DNA of 9,246 nt from Bacteroidales bacterium (GCA_004556745.1 SFFY01000080.1:1-9246); one strand, 5' to 3'. Counted from the first letter of the stretch, positions 1 through 6,317 are shown. The notes: generated by a model from the sequence alone, not told the origin. Translations and numbers: made by a program.

Positions 1-520
1 TGGGCTGGGGCAGGGTGACGGACGTCCCCTTCTTGACCGTAATGGGGTTGATGATCTGGGTTCCGTGGCTGTTCATATTGAAGGTCACGGTGACGGTTTT
101 GTAAAGCGCTGCTTTAGTGAATCGGGTATTGGCATTCGAGCCTTCAATGGAAGATGCTGCTTGATGGGCAGGAGAAATAGGTGAATCAAAACGGGCGGTT
201 AATACTGATCCATCTTCCGTTGTCAACTCAAGGACAGATGGGGGAATTGGATCATTGCCGTTATTCATGATGTGGGCCTCCAGGTGATCGCCCGAGCTAG
301 TTTGTCTTATTTCAAGCGTAAGGTGCCTATCATTTGCTGGAACGCCGATATCCCCCGGCGCTGGGACTCTATTCCAAGTGGCAATGGGTCCTTCGTCTTC
401 AGCCCAGGCGTAATTCTGGGTGCCGGAGAAGGTGAAGGCGCAAACGCCGACTATGGCTGCGAGCGTGAGGACGAAAACCGGCAGGCGCCTGGCCAAGATC
501 TCTTTAACCTGCATCTTCAT
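1..520 (-). CDS. Secreted surface protein with Listeria-Bacteroides type repeat, partial (3' end beyond the left edge)
   Basis: The frame is open from an ATG at 520 to the window edge: 173 codons with no stop, so the C-terminal part is missing. A GGAGGA ribosome site lies 4 nt upstream of this ATG. The second ATG, two codons in, is less well placed. The first 40 residues form a signal peptide: basic start (ARR), hydrophobic core (VFVLTLAAIVGVCAF), and likely cleavage after AWA before EDEG. Residues about 41-140 match nothing I recognise. From about residue 143 the pattern TVTFNMNSHGT, then ITVKKGTSVTLPQP, fits the start of a Listeria-Bacteroides (InlB B-repeat-like) module, common in cell-wall proteins of Gram-positive gut bacteria. 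Export and surface location are inferred; a sorting signal would lie off the edge. It is divergent from the adhesin at 857. Confidence 0.72.
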   Translation of the reverse strand, partial: MKMQVKEILARRLPVFVLTLAAIVGVCAFTFSGTQNYAWAEDEGPIATWNRVPAPGDIGVPANDRHLTLEIRQTSSGDHLEAHIMNNGNDPIPPSVLELTTEDGSVLTARFDSPISPAHQAASSIEGSNANTRFTKAALYKTVTVTFNMNSHGTQIINPITVKKGTSVTLPQP

Positions 521-856
521 CGTATCCTCCAATTCAAGCGTGCGCTCCCTATTGCAACATTGCATTTCATGTTAACAGAGAATTATTTTCGGGCATGTCC
601 CTTGCTCGGCTCGGGCTTGCTCTGGGCGGGGATGCTTCGTGGTCTTGATGGGGTGGGTGCCTAATTCGAAGGAGGCAGAATCTGGTTTGGTGGTGCTGAA
701 CAGTAACAAATATGATTTATTAGAGGGGTAATTACATTCAAACGACGCATAGCCAACAAAGATTCGGTTATTCTTTACCGTATGGAAAAACGCAGCAACA
801 CACTGTACGTCGTGTTGCGTTTTACGTTGGCTCAATTCGATGCGATTGGAGCAGAC
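521..856. promoter_or_regulatory. Divergent intergenic region between two surface-protein genes
   Basis: These 336 bases separate the starts of two secreted-protein genes and hold no convincing gene. The left part (540-600) is AT-rich and should hold the promoter of the minus-strand gene, but I see no clear -35/-10 pair there. Around 660-760 the DNA is AT-rich and carries the candidate plus-strand promoter listed separately. A good Shine-Dalgarno-like AAGGAGG at about 669-675 has no start codon at a usable distance, so it is either chance or the remains of a lost gene. Confidence 0.4.
687..716 (+). promoter_or_regulatory. Candidate promoter for the MBG adhesin
   Basis: TTGGTG at 687-692 and TATGAT at 711-716 are 18 nt apart. 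The -10 has five of six consensus bases and the -35 only its TTG. The surrounding DNA is AT-rich. The leader to the chosen start at 857 would be about 135 nt, which is long, so another promoter nearer the gene is possible. Confidence 0.3.
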
Positions 857-2155
857 ATGAGCTTCGTGGATACCAAATTCTCCAAATGGGGAGAGGTCGC
901 AACTGCAGTTTTCTCCCAATCGCTTGCGAAAAGATTTGCGAGGGTGATGCTGGCGGCAGTGCTGGCAGCATCTTTTCTGCCCGTTGTAGCTTTCGCTGAT
1001 GGGGGCGGGGCGGTAAGCGATCCCGTTGGCAATGCATTCAAAGGCCCTGATAAGATTCAGTACGGCGTTGCTGCACAATATACCAATATAACATCAAGGT
1101 CTGAATATAAATGGGATTATATTCGTGACAATGACGGTGGAGATGTCACAATCTCGTATCTTGATAATCTTTATCCTAATCACAAGACCGTTTCTGTAAT
1201 GGGAACTCAAGTCGGCCACGTGACCTTGGTGGTTTCGGGAGGTGATGTGGATGAGGAACGATTCGAAATCGAGATTACAAAGCGTAACGTAACTCTTAAG
1301 TCCACAAACGTCTCAAAAACCTATGACGGCGAACCTCTTGCCTGTCCCGTATCAGTTGATCCTGGTTTTGCTACGTTTGACGATGTTTATTGCATATCGA
1401 CTAGTTCTCGGACCAATGTTGGCATAACGAATAATAATACGTTTGAGATAATATTTATTAAGGGTAGTCCCGACTCTTACAATATTACCAAGTTTGAAAC
1501 AGGTATAGTGGAGATCACACCACGTCCGGTCACCCTGACCTCCGCGAGTGGTTCGAAGGAGTACGACGGCAAGCCCCTGACCAATCACAAGGTCACCGTT
1601 GGGGAGGCTGCCCGGGATACTGGTTGGGTCGATGGCCAAGGTGCCACCTATTCTTTCACCGGCTCGCAGAAGATCGTCGGCTCCTCTGAGAATGCATTCG
1701 AATGCATCCCCAACGAGGGAACCAATCTGGACAACTATCAGATCAAGAAGAAGTACGGAACCCTGACCGTTACCAATCGTAGCGAGAAGTACCAGATCAC
1801 CCTCACTCCCAATTCCAATTCCGTGACCTACGATGGCACCGAGAAGTCCGTATCCGGTTTCGAGACCCTGGAGTTCGAAGTCAACGGCTCCACCTACACC
1901 GTCGAGGGTCTGACCGCCGAGGCCAGAGGCACCGATGCAGGCGAGTACCCTGTCAAGGTTTCCGGCCAAGCTGTCGTCATCGATTCCGACGGCAACGATG
2001 TGACCGACCAGTTCATCGTGAACATCTCTATGCAATGGGCATCTGCGGCGTTGCGATCGCTGCCGGTGCTGGGGCGCTCTTCATGTTCAGAAAGCGCAAC
2101 AACTATAAATAAGCACGGATACCATTGGTGCAGCTCCATTGAAATGAAGCGCTAA
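857..2155 (+). CDS. MBG-repeat surface adhesin with frameshifted C-terminus (probable pseudogene)
   Basis: ATG 857 is chosen because GGAG lies 5 nt upstream; an in-frame ATG at 782 has no ribosome site. Residues 1-47 form a long signal peptide with an extended N-region, KRFAR, a hydrophobic core and likely cleavage after VAFA. After a non-specific N-terminal beta-rich stretch come three MBG-like modules, marked by KTYDGEPLA, KEYDGKPLT and VTYDGTEKS; such modules form stalks of Gram-positive adhesins. Native-looking sequence stops at about residue 392 (VTDQFIVNIS). The remaining ~40 residues of this frame look like out-of-frame translation. The second frame from 2035 encodes a sorting-signal tail (see next entry). 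No LPxTG motif is visible, so sequence was probably lost as well as shifted. Codon composition changes near 1505: AT-rich before, GC-rich after. A terminator follows at 2169. Confidence 0.7.
   Translation: MSFVDTKFSKWGEVATAVFSQSLAKRFARVMLAAVLAASFLPVVAFADGGGAVSDPVGNAFKGPDKIQYGVAAQYTNITSRSEYKWDYIRDNDGGDVTISYLDNLYPNHKTVSVMGTQVGHVTLVVSGGDVDEERFEIEITKRNVTLKSTNVSKTYDGEPLACPVSVDPGFATFDDVYCISTSSRTNVGITNNNTFEIIFIKGSPDSYNITKFETGIVEITPRPVTLTSASGSKEYDGKPLTNHKVTVGEAARDTGWVDGQGATYSFTGSQKIVGSSENAFECIPNEGTNLDNYQIKKKYGTLTVTNRSEKYQITLTPNSNSVTYDGTEKSVSGFETLEFEVNGSTYTVEGLTAEARGTDAGEYPVKVSGQAVVIDSDGNDVTDQFIVNISMQWASAALRSLPVLGRSSCSESATTINKHGYHWCSSIEMKR
2035..2112 (+). pseudogene. Out-of-frame cell-wall sorting tail (hydrophobic helix plus RKR)
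   Basis: Shifted by one base from the adhesin frame, positions 2035-2112 read M-GICGVAIAAGAGALFMF, then RKRNNYK and stop. This is the usual end of a sortase substrate: a hydrophobic helix followed by a short positive tail, here without its LPxTG motif. The junction reads ATG CAA TGG. One extra A, giving ATG CAA ATG GGC, would restore MQMGICGVA, which looks like what normally follows TGDS in such proteins. That reconstruction is inference. The coupling to the adhesin is supported by the terminator 57 nt beyond this stop. Confidence 0.65.
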
Positions 2156-2168
2156 GATAATCAGCAAA

Positions 2169-2200
2169 GGGGCCTTCCCGTCTGGGAAGGCCCCAACTTT
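2169..2200 (+). terminator. Rho-independent terminator of the adhesin
   Basis: An 11-bp perfect stem, GGGGCCTTCCC (2169-2179) with GGGAAGGCCCC (2184-2194), closes on the tetraloop GTCT and is followed by AACTTT. The T-run is short, but the stem is strong and sits just past the gene end. Confidence 0.8.
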
Positions 2201-2489
2201 GTGCGCCGAGCATGGCATGTCAGAGAGCAAGCGTTTTGTTGAGGGGGTAAATTGCTTGCTAGCAGCCTCTGACCATGCTAAATCTGTCTACTATTCAAAC
2301 AGAAAAACGAGCAGCTCAACATATTTTCCTGCAGAAAAGAATACGGCAGTGCACGCAACGCGGCCGGCCCCTTCCCTTCCTGCCGAAATCCCCACGCCTG
2401 CCATCCGCTTTTTCTATGCAAATATTCACAAACACGCGAAAAAGGAATAAAAATACCTTATCGATTATTTGAACGAGAAAGGGAACACA
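2201..2489 (+). promoter_or_regulatory. Intergenic region with candidate promoter for the SDR gene
   Basis: No gene is supported here. The short open frames lack ribosome sites and family features. The right end is AT-rich and contains TTCACA (2425-2430) and TAAAAA (2448-2453) with a 17-nt spacer, a plausible promoter for the dehydrogenase. I see no operator-like symmetry or riboswitch. Confidence 0.3.
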
Positions 2490-3290
2490 ATGGGTAGACT
2501 CGAAGGCAAAGTTGCTATCGTAACGGGTTCCACCAGCGGTATTGGCATCGGTATCGCAAAGGTATACGCAGCCGAGGGCGCAACGGTTGTTATTAGTGGT
2601 CGTCGTGCCGAAAAAGGCCAAGTTGTAGTTGATCAAATTGTTGAAGCAGGCGGCAAGGCAAGCTTCCACTATTTCGACATTACCGAACCAGCAAGCATCG
2701 AAGCGCTTATTGCAGACACTGTAGAGCAATACGGCAAGCTCGATATTTTGGTAAACAATGCAGCAAACGTTGCCCTCAAGGACGGTCGTGTTGACGAGCT
2801 CACCCTTGAAATGTGGGACGCTATTTTGGAAAGCGACCTGCGCGGCACCTTCTATGCAACGAAGTGCGCTATCCCCTACATGAAAGAAATTGGTGGCGGC
2901 GCAATCGTAAACATTGGCTCTATGGCATCATGTGCAGGCGACTTAGGTTCTACCGCTTATGCATGCGCCAAGGCGGGCGTAGACATCTTCACGCAATACG
3001 TTGCCTTGCAATACGGCAAAGACAACATCCGCTGCAATTGCATCCGTCCAGGCTTGATTGTTACGCCAGAAAACGAGGCGAAGGTTCCTCAGATGCTCAA
3101 AGATATCTTCTTGGGTAGCATCATGGTTAACCGCTACGGTTGCCCAGAAGACATTGCTCATGCAGCCGTATATTTTGGCTCCGATGAAAGTACCTACACC
3201 ACAGGACAGATCATCAACGTTGACGGCGGCATGAATTCGCACGCTCCAACCGTTGCTCAGTTCCGCCAGATGAATTCCCGCACGTGGTAA
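2490..3290 (+). CDS. Short-chain dehydrogenase/reductase (SDR), substrate unknown
   Basis: This 266-residue protein has the usual length of a classical SDR, a soluble NAD(P)-dependent oxidoreductase with a Rossmann fold. Seen in order: cofactor motif TGSTSGIG (12-19), NNAA (89-92), catalytic Ser144 (NIGSMAS) thirteen residues before Tyr157, YACAK with Lys161, and the C-terminal VDGGM. The fourth tetrad position, normally Asn in xNLRGTF, is Asp116 here (SDLRGTF). GRR at 37-39 after the second strand suggests NADP(H), as basic residues there often do. The start is ATG 2490, behind AAAGGGA; an in-frame TTG at 2469 has no better site. It stands alone between its own promoter and terminator, so context gives no substrate. 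Hydroxysteroid, sugar or 3-oxoacyl dehydrogenase are all possible. Codon use is more AT-leaning than that of the carbamoyltransferase gene, which hints at transfer. Confidence 0.9.
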   Translation: MGRLEGKVAIVTGSTSGIGIGIAKVYAAEGATVVISGRRAEKGQVVVDQIVEAGGKASFHYFDITEPASIEALIADTVEQYGKLDILVNNAANVALKDGRVDELTLEMWDAILESDLRGTFYATKCAIPYMKEIGGGAIVNIGSMASCAGDLGSTAYACAKAGVDIFTQYVALQYGKDNIRCNCIRPGLIVTPENEAKVPQMLKDIFLGSIMVNRYGCPEDIAHAAVYFGSDESTYTTGQIINVDGGMNSHAPTVAQFRQMNSRTW

Positions 3291-3315
3291 TTCGCACGGG
3301 CGAATAGACCAGTAT

Positions 3316-3418
3316 GAAAGCGCGAACGCGAGAATGCGGAAAGCGTGAACGCATGAACGCATGAACGTGCTAGAGTGTGAAAGCGCGAAGGTGCGCATGA
3401 CTGAATGCGCGAAAGCAC
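3316..3418. repeat. Degenerate 8-bp tandem repeat array, consensus GAAMGCGN
   Basis: About thirteen units in near-perfect 8-bp register follow the SDR stop codon: GAAAGCGC, GAACGCGA, GAATGCG (one base short), GAAAGCGT, GAACGCAT twice, GAACGTGC, a diverged unit, GAAAGCGC, GAAGGTGC, a diverged unit, GAATGCGC, GAAAGCAC. Nearly all are in one register. The period is not a multiple of three and there is no start signal, so it is non-coding. It lies between the SDR stop and its terminator and would be in the mRNA 3' end. Confidence 0.8.
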
Positions 3419-3454
3419 ACCACGCACGCAAAAGATTTCTTGCAGATAGAATCT

Positions 3455-3488
3455 ACATGGCCACCCTTTGCGGGTGGCCATGTTTTTT
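3455..3488 (+). terminator. Rho-independent terminator of the SDR gene
   Basis: Perfect 12-bp stem ACATGGCCACCC (3455-3466) with GGGTGGCCATGT (3472-3483), loop TTTGC, then a run of T to 3488. A textbook intrinsic terminator, 165 nt past the SDR stop. Confidence 0.92.
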
Positions 3489-3518
3489 GTGCAGGCAATC
3501 TGATGGCTAAGGCTTATA

Positions 3519-3540
3519 GGACAAAACGTGTGTCCTGTTG
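3519..3540. repeat. GGACA...TGTCC motif, copy 1 (IS-end-like)
   Basis: GGACAAAACGTGTGTCC followed by TGTTG. It matches copy 2 (3611-3632) at 19 of 22 positions in the same orientation, and each copy has its own inverted repeat GGACA/TGTCC. It looks like a transposon end, but no second gene is attached to it. Confidence 0.55.
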
Positions 3541-3543
3541 GGG

Positions 3544-3575
3544 GGGGCATCGGCGCAGGTCGATGCCCCTTTTTT
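3544..3575 (+). terminator. Second rho-independent terminator, no gene attached
   Basis: Perfect 9-bp stem GGGGCATCG (3544-3552) with CGATGCCCC (3561-3569), loop GCGCAGGT, then TTTTTT. It lies only about 60 nt past the SDR terminator and between the two GGACA motifs, so it may have come in with the insertion material, where it would shield against read-through. Confidence 0.85.
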
Positions 3576-3610
3576 AGCCGTTTGAATTCCGTGCCCGCTT
3601 TTAACCGCTC

Positions 3611-3975
3611 GGACAGAATGTGTGTCCGGTTGCCTATCGTTCCCGCAGGCAGATAACCTTTTCCGGAACCGTTAAATACCCTTTCGGAAGAGGTGCCCAT
3701 GAAGACCCTCTATTGTCCCTACTGCGGCGGTCGGGCCTTCAGGAGCAGGACGGCCGAGTTCCGGGAGGTCTGGCCCACGCTCGCCCCCGACGGCGGGTTC
3801 GCCAAGGCCGTGCGCGAGACCTGGCCGCAAACCATGGTCCAGCGCTGCCTTTGGCATGCTTTCTCCCAGGTGAACAGGCACACGACTAGCAGGCCGAGGC
3901 TGAGGGCGGGGATCGAGCTGAGGGGGCTGGCCGTCGACCTTATGCACGTTGAGACCCTGCGGGCGGCCGGGCAGC
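3611..3975 (+). mobile_element. Internally deleted insertion sequence remnant (IS256/IS1249-like)
   Basis: The proposed left end is GGACAGAATGTGTGTCC plus GGTTG at 3611-3632, followed after about 66 nt by the start of a gutted transposase gene. The right end is lost: transposase-like sequence stops at about 3971, where it meets the inverted remains of an XRE gene. No target-site duplication can be identified. The family assignment rests on the transposase fragment only. Confidence 0.5.
3699..3971 (+). pseudogene. Transposase remnant, IS256 superfamily (IS1249-like), internally deleted
   Basis: From ATG 3699 (GGAAGAGG 5' of it) the frame opens with MKTLYCPYCGG, a zinc-ribbon half with CPYCG. 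By residue ~20 it jumps to a central-domain stretch: DGGFAKAV (31-38), VQRCLWHAFSQV (47-58) and TTSRPRLRAGIEL (62-74). From memory of the family, DGG followed by the RC-x-x-H block is the middle of IS1249-like transposases, where the Asp is catalytic. The sequence between the zinc ribbon and this block, about half the protein, is missing. So are the rest of the zinc ribbon, the first catalytic Asp and the final Glu. After ETLRAAG (about 3971) the frame remains open to 4100 but no longer looks like transposase, because it is antisense to the XRE remnant. It cannot be active. Confidence 0.65.
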
Positions 3976-4385
3976 GGCGGGCGCCTTCTCGGCAGATACA
4001 TCGATTGAAAGGCCCGATTCATTCTCGACAGGCACGATGCCGAACTCGTCCTCCAGCTGCAGAAGGAGGCCCAGGAGGTCTCGGGCGTTCTCTACCCTGA
4101 AGTCCAACAGGCAAGCGGCGGAGAGATGTCGAGAGCTTCGGCGATGGCTTCCACCTGAGGCTGCTTGGGAGTCCTGAAATCCGTCTCATAGTGATGGATC
4201 GCGCCCTTGGAGACGCCGATTTTCTCGCCCAGCTCTCCCTGATAGAGCCCGCGAAGCTTACGGTAGTACCTGATTTTCTCGCCGGTAGTAAAGTGCGCTA
4301 AAGCAAATTGGAGAGCGAGAAGCCTTTTCGGGATACTGCGTGTTTGCGTATTGCCGCAGTGCCGGTAAGGACTGCGAAGTCGCAT
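3940..4385 (-). pseudogene. XRE-family (Cro/CI-type) helix-turn-helix regulator, frameshifted
   Basis: Read from ATG 4385, a 97-residue frame contains a complete XRE DNA-binding domain: TTGEKIRYYRKLRG, then LGEKIGVSKGAIHHYE, then PQVEAIAEALDIS. It ends at 4092 in an unlike tail (ACWTSG). One frame over, at about 4108-4118, the coding pattern resumes: LLDFRVENARDLLGLL, then LEDEFGIVPVENE and IDVSAEKAP, with a stop at 3940. I infer a single-base indel in one ancestral gene. Family-like sequence ends near 3979, within about 10 bases of the transposase remnant on the other strand. The start is doubtful: there is no ribosome site at 4385, and typical members start just before TTGEK, where no start codon survives. 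The surviving helix-turn-helix could still be made as a short protein, but decay is the simpler reading. Confidence 0.6.
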
Positions 4386-4391
4386 AGATTG

Positions 4392-4436
4392 GCCCCCGCG
4401 GCTCTGCGGGACTAATGACCGCAGAGCCGCGGGGGC
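4392..4436. terminator. Perfect 18-bp GC-rich hairpin downstream of the amidohydrolase
   Basis: Arms 4392-4409 and 4419-4436 pair over 18 bp without mismatch (core CGCGGCTCTGCGG), with loop GACTAATGA. The position, 56 nt past the amidohydrolase stop, suits a terminator for that gene, possibly bidirectional. No T-run follows on either strand, so it is not a canonical intrinsic terminator. It could instead be an mRNA 3'-end stabiliser. Confidence 0.5.
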
Positions 4437-4491
4437 ATGTGTTCGAGGGTTTGTGAGCCGTTCTGTATTGCTGGCACCTTCTGGCGTGGTT

Positions 4492-6297
4492 CTATCCCTT
4501 GTAGACGATGCGGCCGTCGGAGATGGTGTAGATCACGCGCGTGTCGGAGATGGCCTTGGCATCGGCTTCGAGAATGTTGGTGTCCAGCACGACGAGGTCG
4601 GCGAACTTGCCTACTTCAACGGTGCCGATAATATCGTCCATGAAGTTCTGGTAGGCGTCGTTCTTGGTGTAGGCCTCGAGCAGCTGGTAGGCTGTGAGCC
4701 CCTGTTCGGGCCAGCGGGTCATGTCGGTGTCCTCTTCCTCGGGATAGGGCGAGTTGCGGGTAACGCCAACCTCGATCGCATCGAGCGGGGCAAATGGAAT
4801 GACGGGGGCGTCTGAGGAGCCGCTGATGCAGATGCCTGCCTCGGCCAAGTGCTTTGTTGGGTACAACGCCATGGCGCGCTCGTCGCCGATATAGGCGCGC
4901 TCCAGGTCCATGAGATCATCGTGGTACATCATCAGGAATTGGAGATTCGCCACTACATCCAAATCGGCCATGCGCTGGATATCCTCATCGGTAATGGCGC
5001 ATACGTGGGTGATCGTGTGCCGCGCGTCGCGCTTCCCATTGGTCGCCCGAGCCTCCTCGAAGGCATCAAGGGTGCCGTGAACGGCGCCGTCGCCCATGGC
5101 GTGCACGTGCACCTGAACGCCTTCTGCATCAAAGTCGTGTACAAGACGGGTAAAGTCTTCCTGAGACCAGATGGGTTCGCCGCACCAATTATCGCCGAGT
5201 CCCGTTGATTCCTGGTAGGGTTCCAGGAAGACGGCGGTGCCTCTTTCGGTCACTCCGTCGTAGAAAATCTTCACGGTATTCGAAGAAATCATGTCTGTGG
5301 CGGAGTCGTTGTAGGACTTGATGGCGGAAAGCACCTCGTCATAGGTGCGGCCTTCTTTCATAGTGGGGACGACGTTCATGCGCAGGGTCAAATTGCCCTC
5401 GTCCTCCAACTCGTGATACATGTCGATAACATCAAGACCGCCTTGGGTGATATTTGTAATGCCGGTTATGCCATAGGAGTTTGCTTCCTTCATGAATTTG
5501 CGCATGGCCTTTTTCAGATTATCGTTGGTCATGGTGTTGGGCATGATGGCGAACACAATTCCCTTGGCGGCATCGGAGACGCACCCCGAAGGCTCTCCCT
5601 TCTCATTGCGATAGAACAGGCCGCCTTCTGGGTCGGGGGTGTCGGCAGTTACGCCAGCCATTTCGAGGGCCTTGGAATTGACCCAAGCGGCGTGGTAGGA
5701 GACGTCGTGGATGAGAATGGGCTTATCGGGGCAGATGGCATCTAGATCTTCTTTCGAGGGCCCGGGATTCGAGCCGTCGGGAAGCTGGTAGGCATTGAGC
5801 ATGAAAGGCGCTCCGATGTAGCCCTCCTCGTCGGGATGGGCCTCCACGAAGGCGCGGATTGCCTTGAGGTATTCCTCGTTGGTGGTAAGCCCCGTCAGGT
5901 CGATCTGGAAGAGGGCGTTGAACCAGTTGGCGGGGGCGTGGATGTGGCCGTCAATGAAGCCGGGGGAGACGAACTTGCCATCGAGGTCGATGACTTGAGT
6001 CTTGTCTCCTACGAAAGCATCGATGCCCGAATCGTCGCCCACGTACACGATCTTGTTGCCCGCGATAGCGACGGCTGATGCAACATCGCTTTCTGACACC
6101 ATGGTCTGCACATGGCCGTTGCGGAGCACGATATCGGCAATGTTTTGATCGGCGGAACCGGGCGTGGCATTTGATCCAGGCTGCTCCCCGGATGCGCATC
6201 CCCAGAGTCCGCCCGAGAACGCGGCAGCCGCTAGGGCGCTCGATCCAATGACGAAACGACGGCGGCTGAGAGGTTGCTTCTGATGGGATGTGCTCAT
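4492..6297 (-). CDS. Tat-exported amidohydrolase (amidohydrolase_3 / YtcJ-like), probable lipoprotein
   Basis: The 601-residue metal-dependent hydrolase starts at ATG 6297, 5 nt after AAGGAGG; a longer in-frame start at 6354 would mask the signal. Residues 10-34 are a twin-arginine signal (SRRRFVIG, hydrophobic stretch). Cys34 in GGLWGC suggests a lipobox, although Trp at -2 is unusual, so a Tat lipoprotein outside the membrane is inferred. An acidic-polar linker leads to the catalytic domain. There FIDGHIH gives metal ligands His118 and His120, Lys343 (VKIFYDG) is the likely bridging lysine, and His399 (VHAMGD), His431 (THV) and Asp496 (GSSDAP) follow. The C-terminus (VGKFADLVVLD, GRIVYKG) completes the small beta domain. 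The family hydrolyses C-N bonds of amides, formamides and carbamates; the substrate is unknown. It is divergent from the membrane LuxR regulator and ends before the 4392 hairpin. Confidence 0.9.
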   Translation of the reverse strand: MSTSHQKQPLSRRRFVIGSSALAAAAFSGGLWGCASGEQPGSNATPGSADQNIADIVLRNGHVQTMVSESDVASAVAIAGNKIVYVGDDSGIDAFVGDKTQVIDLDGKFVSPGFIDGHIHAPANWFNALFQIDLTGLTTNEEYLKAIRAFVEAHPDEEGYIGAPFMLNAYQLPDGSNPGPSKEDLDAICPDKPILIHDVSYHAAWVNSKALEMAGVTADTPDPEGGLFYRNEKGEPSGCVSDAAKGIVFAIMPNTMTNDNLKKAMRKFMKEANSYGITGITNITQGGLDVIDMYHELEDEGNLTLRMNVVPTMKEGRTYDEVLSAIKSYNDSATDMISSNTVKIFYDGVTERGTAVFLEPYQESTGLGDNWCGEPIWSQEDFTRLVHDFDAEGVQVHVHAMGDGAVHGTLDAFEEARATNGKRDARHTITHVCAITDEDIQRMADLDVVANLQFLMMYHDDLMDLERAYIGDERAMALYPTKHLAEAGICISGSSDAPVIPFAPLDAIEVGVTRNSPYPEEEDTDMTRWPEQGLTAYQLLEAYTKNDAYQNFMDDIIGTVEVGKFADLVVLDTNILEADAKAISDTRVIYTISDGRIVYKG

Positions 6298-6317
6298 AAG
6301 ACCCTCCTTAATTTGGT

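Noticed and set aside
669..690. Strong AAGGAGG suggesting a gene start near 680
   Set aside because: No ATG, GTG or TTG at a usable distance opens a frame of any length; the nearest frames stop within a few codons.
782..856. Longer start (ATG 782) for the adhesin
   Set aside because: There is no Shine-Dalgarno sequence, and it would put 25 extra residues before an already long signal peptide. ATG 857 has GGAG at the right distance.
572..1078. A 168-codon minus-strand frame across the adhesin start
   Set aside because: It overlaps the signal peptide coding region and the promoter zone, is cysteine- and histidine-rich without a motif pattern, and has no ribosome site.
1352..2035. A 227-codon minus-strand frame under the adhesin
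   Set aside because: The plus strand carries recognisable MBG modules and a signal peptide. The reverse frame is glycine-rich shadow sequence.
2199..2472. Short plus-strand frames between the adhesin terminator and the SDR gene
   Set aside because: No ribosome sites and no recognisable protein features; they overlap the candidate SDR promoter.
3316..3418. CRISPR array
   Set aside because: Units are 8 bp with no spacers. CRISPR repeats are about 24-37 bp with unique spacers of similar length, and no cas gene is present.
4437..4815. Plus-strand frames under the 3' end of the amidohydrolase
   Set aside because: They are antisense to the conserved C-terminal part of the hydrolase and have no features of their own.
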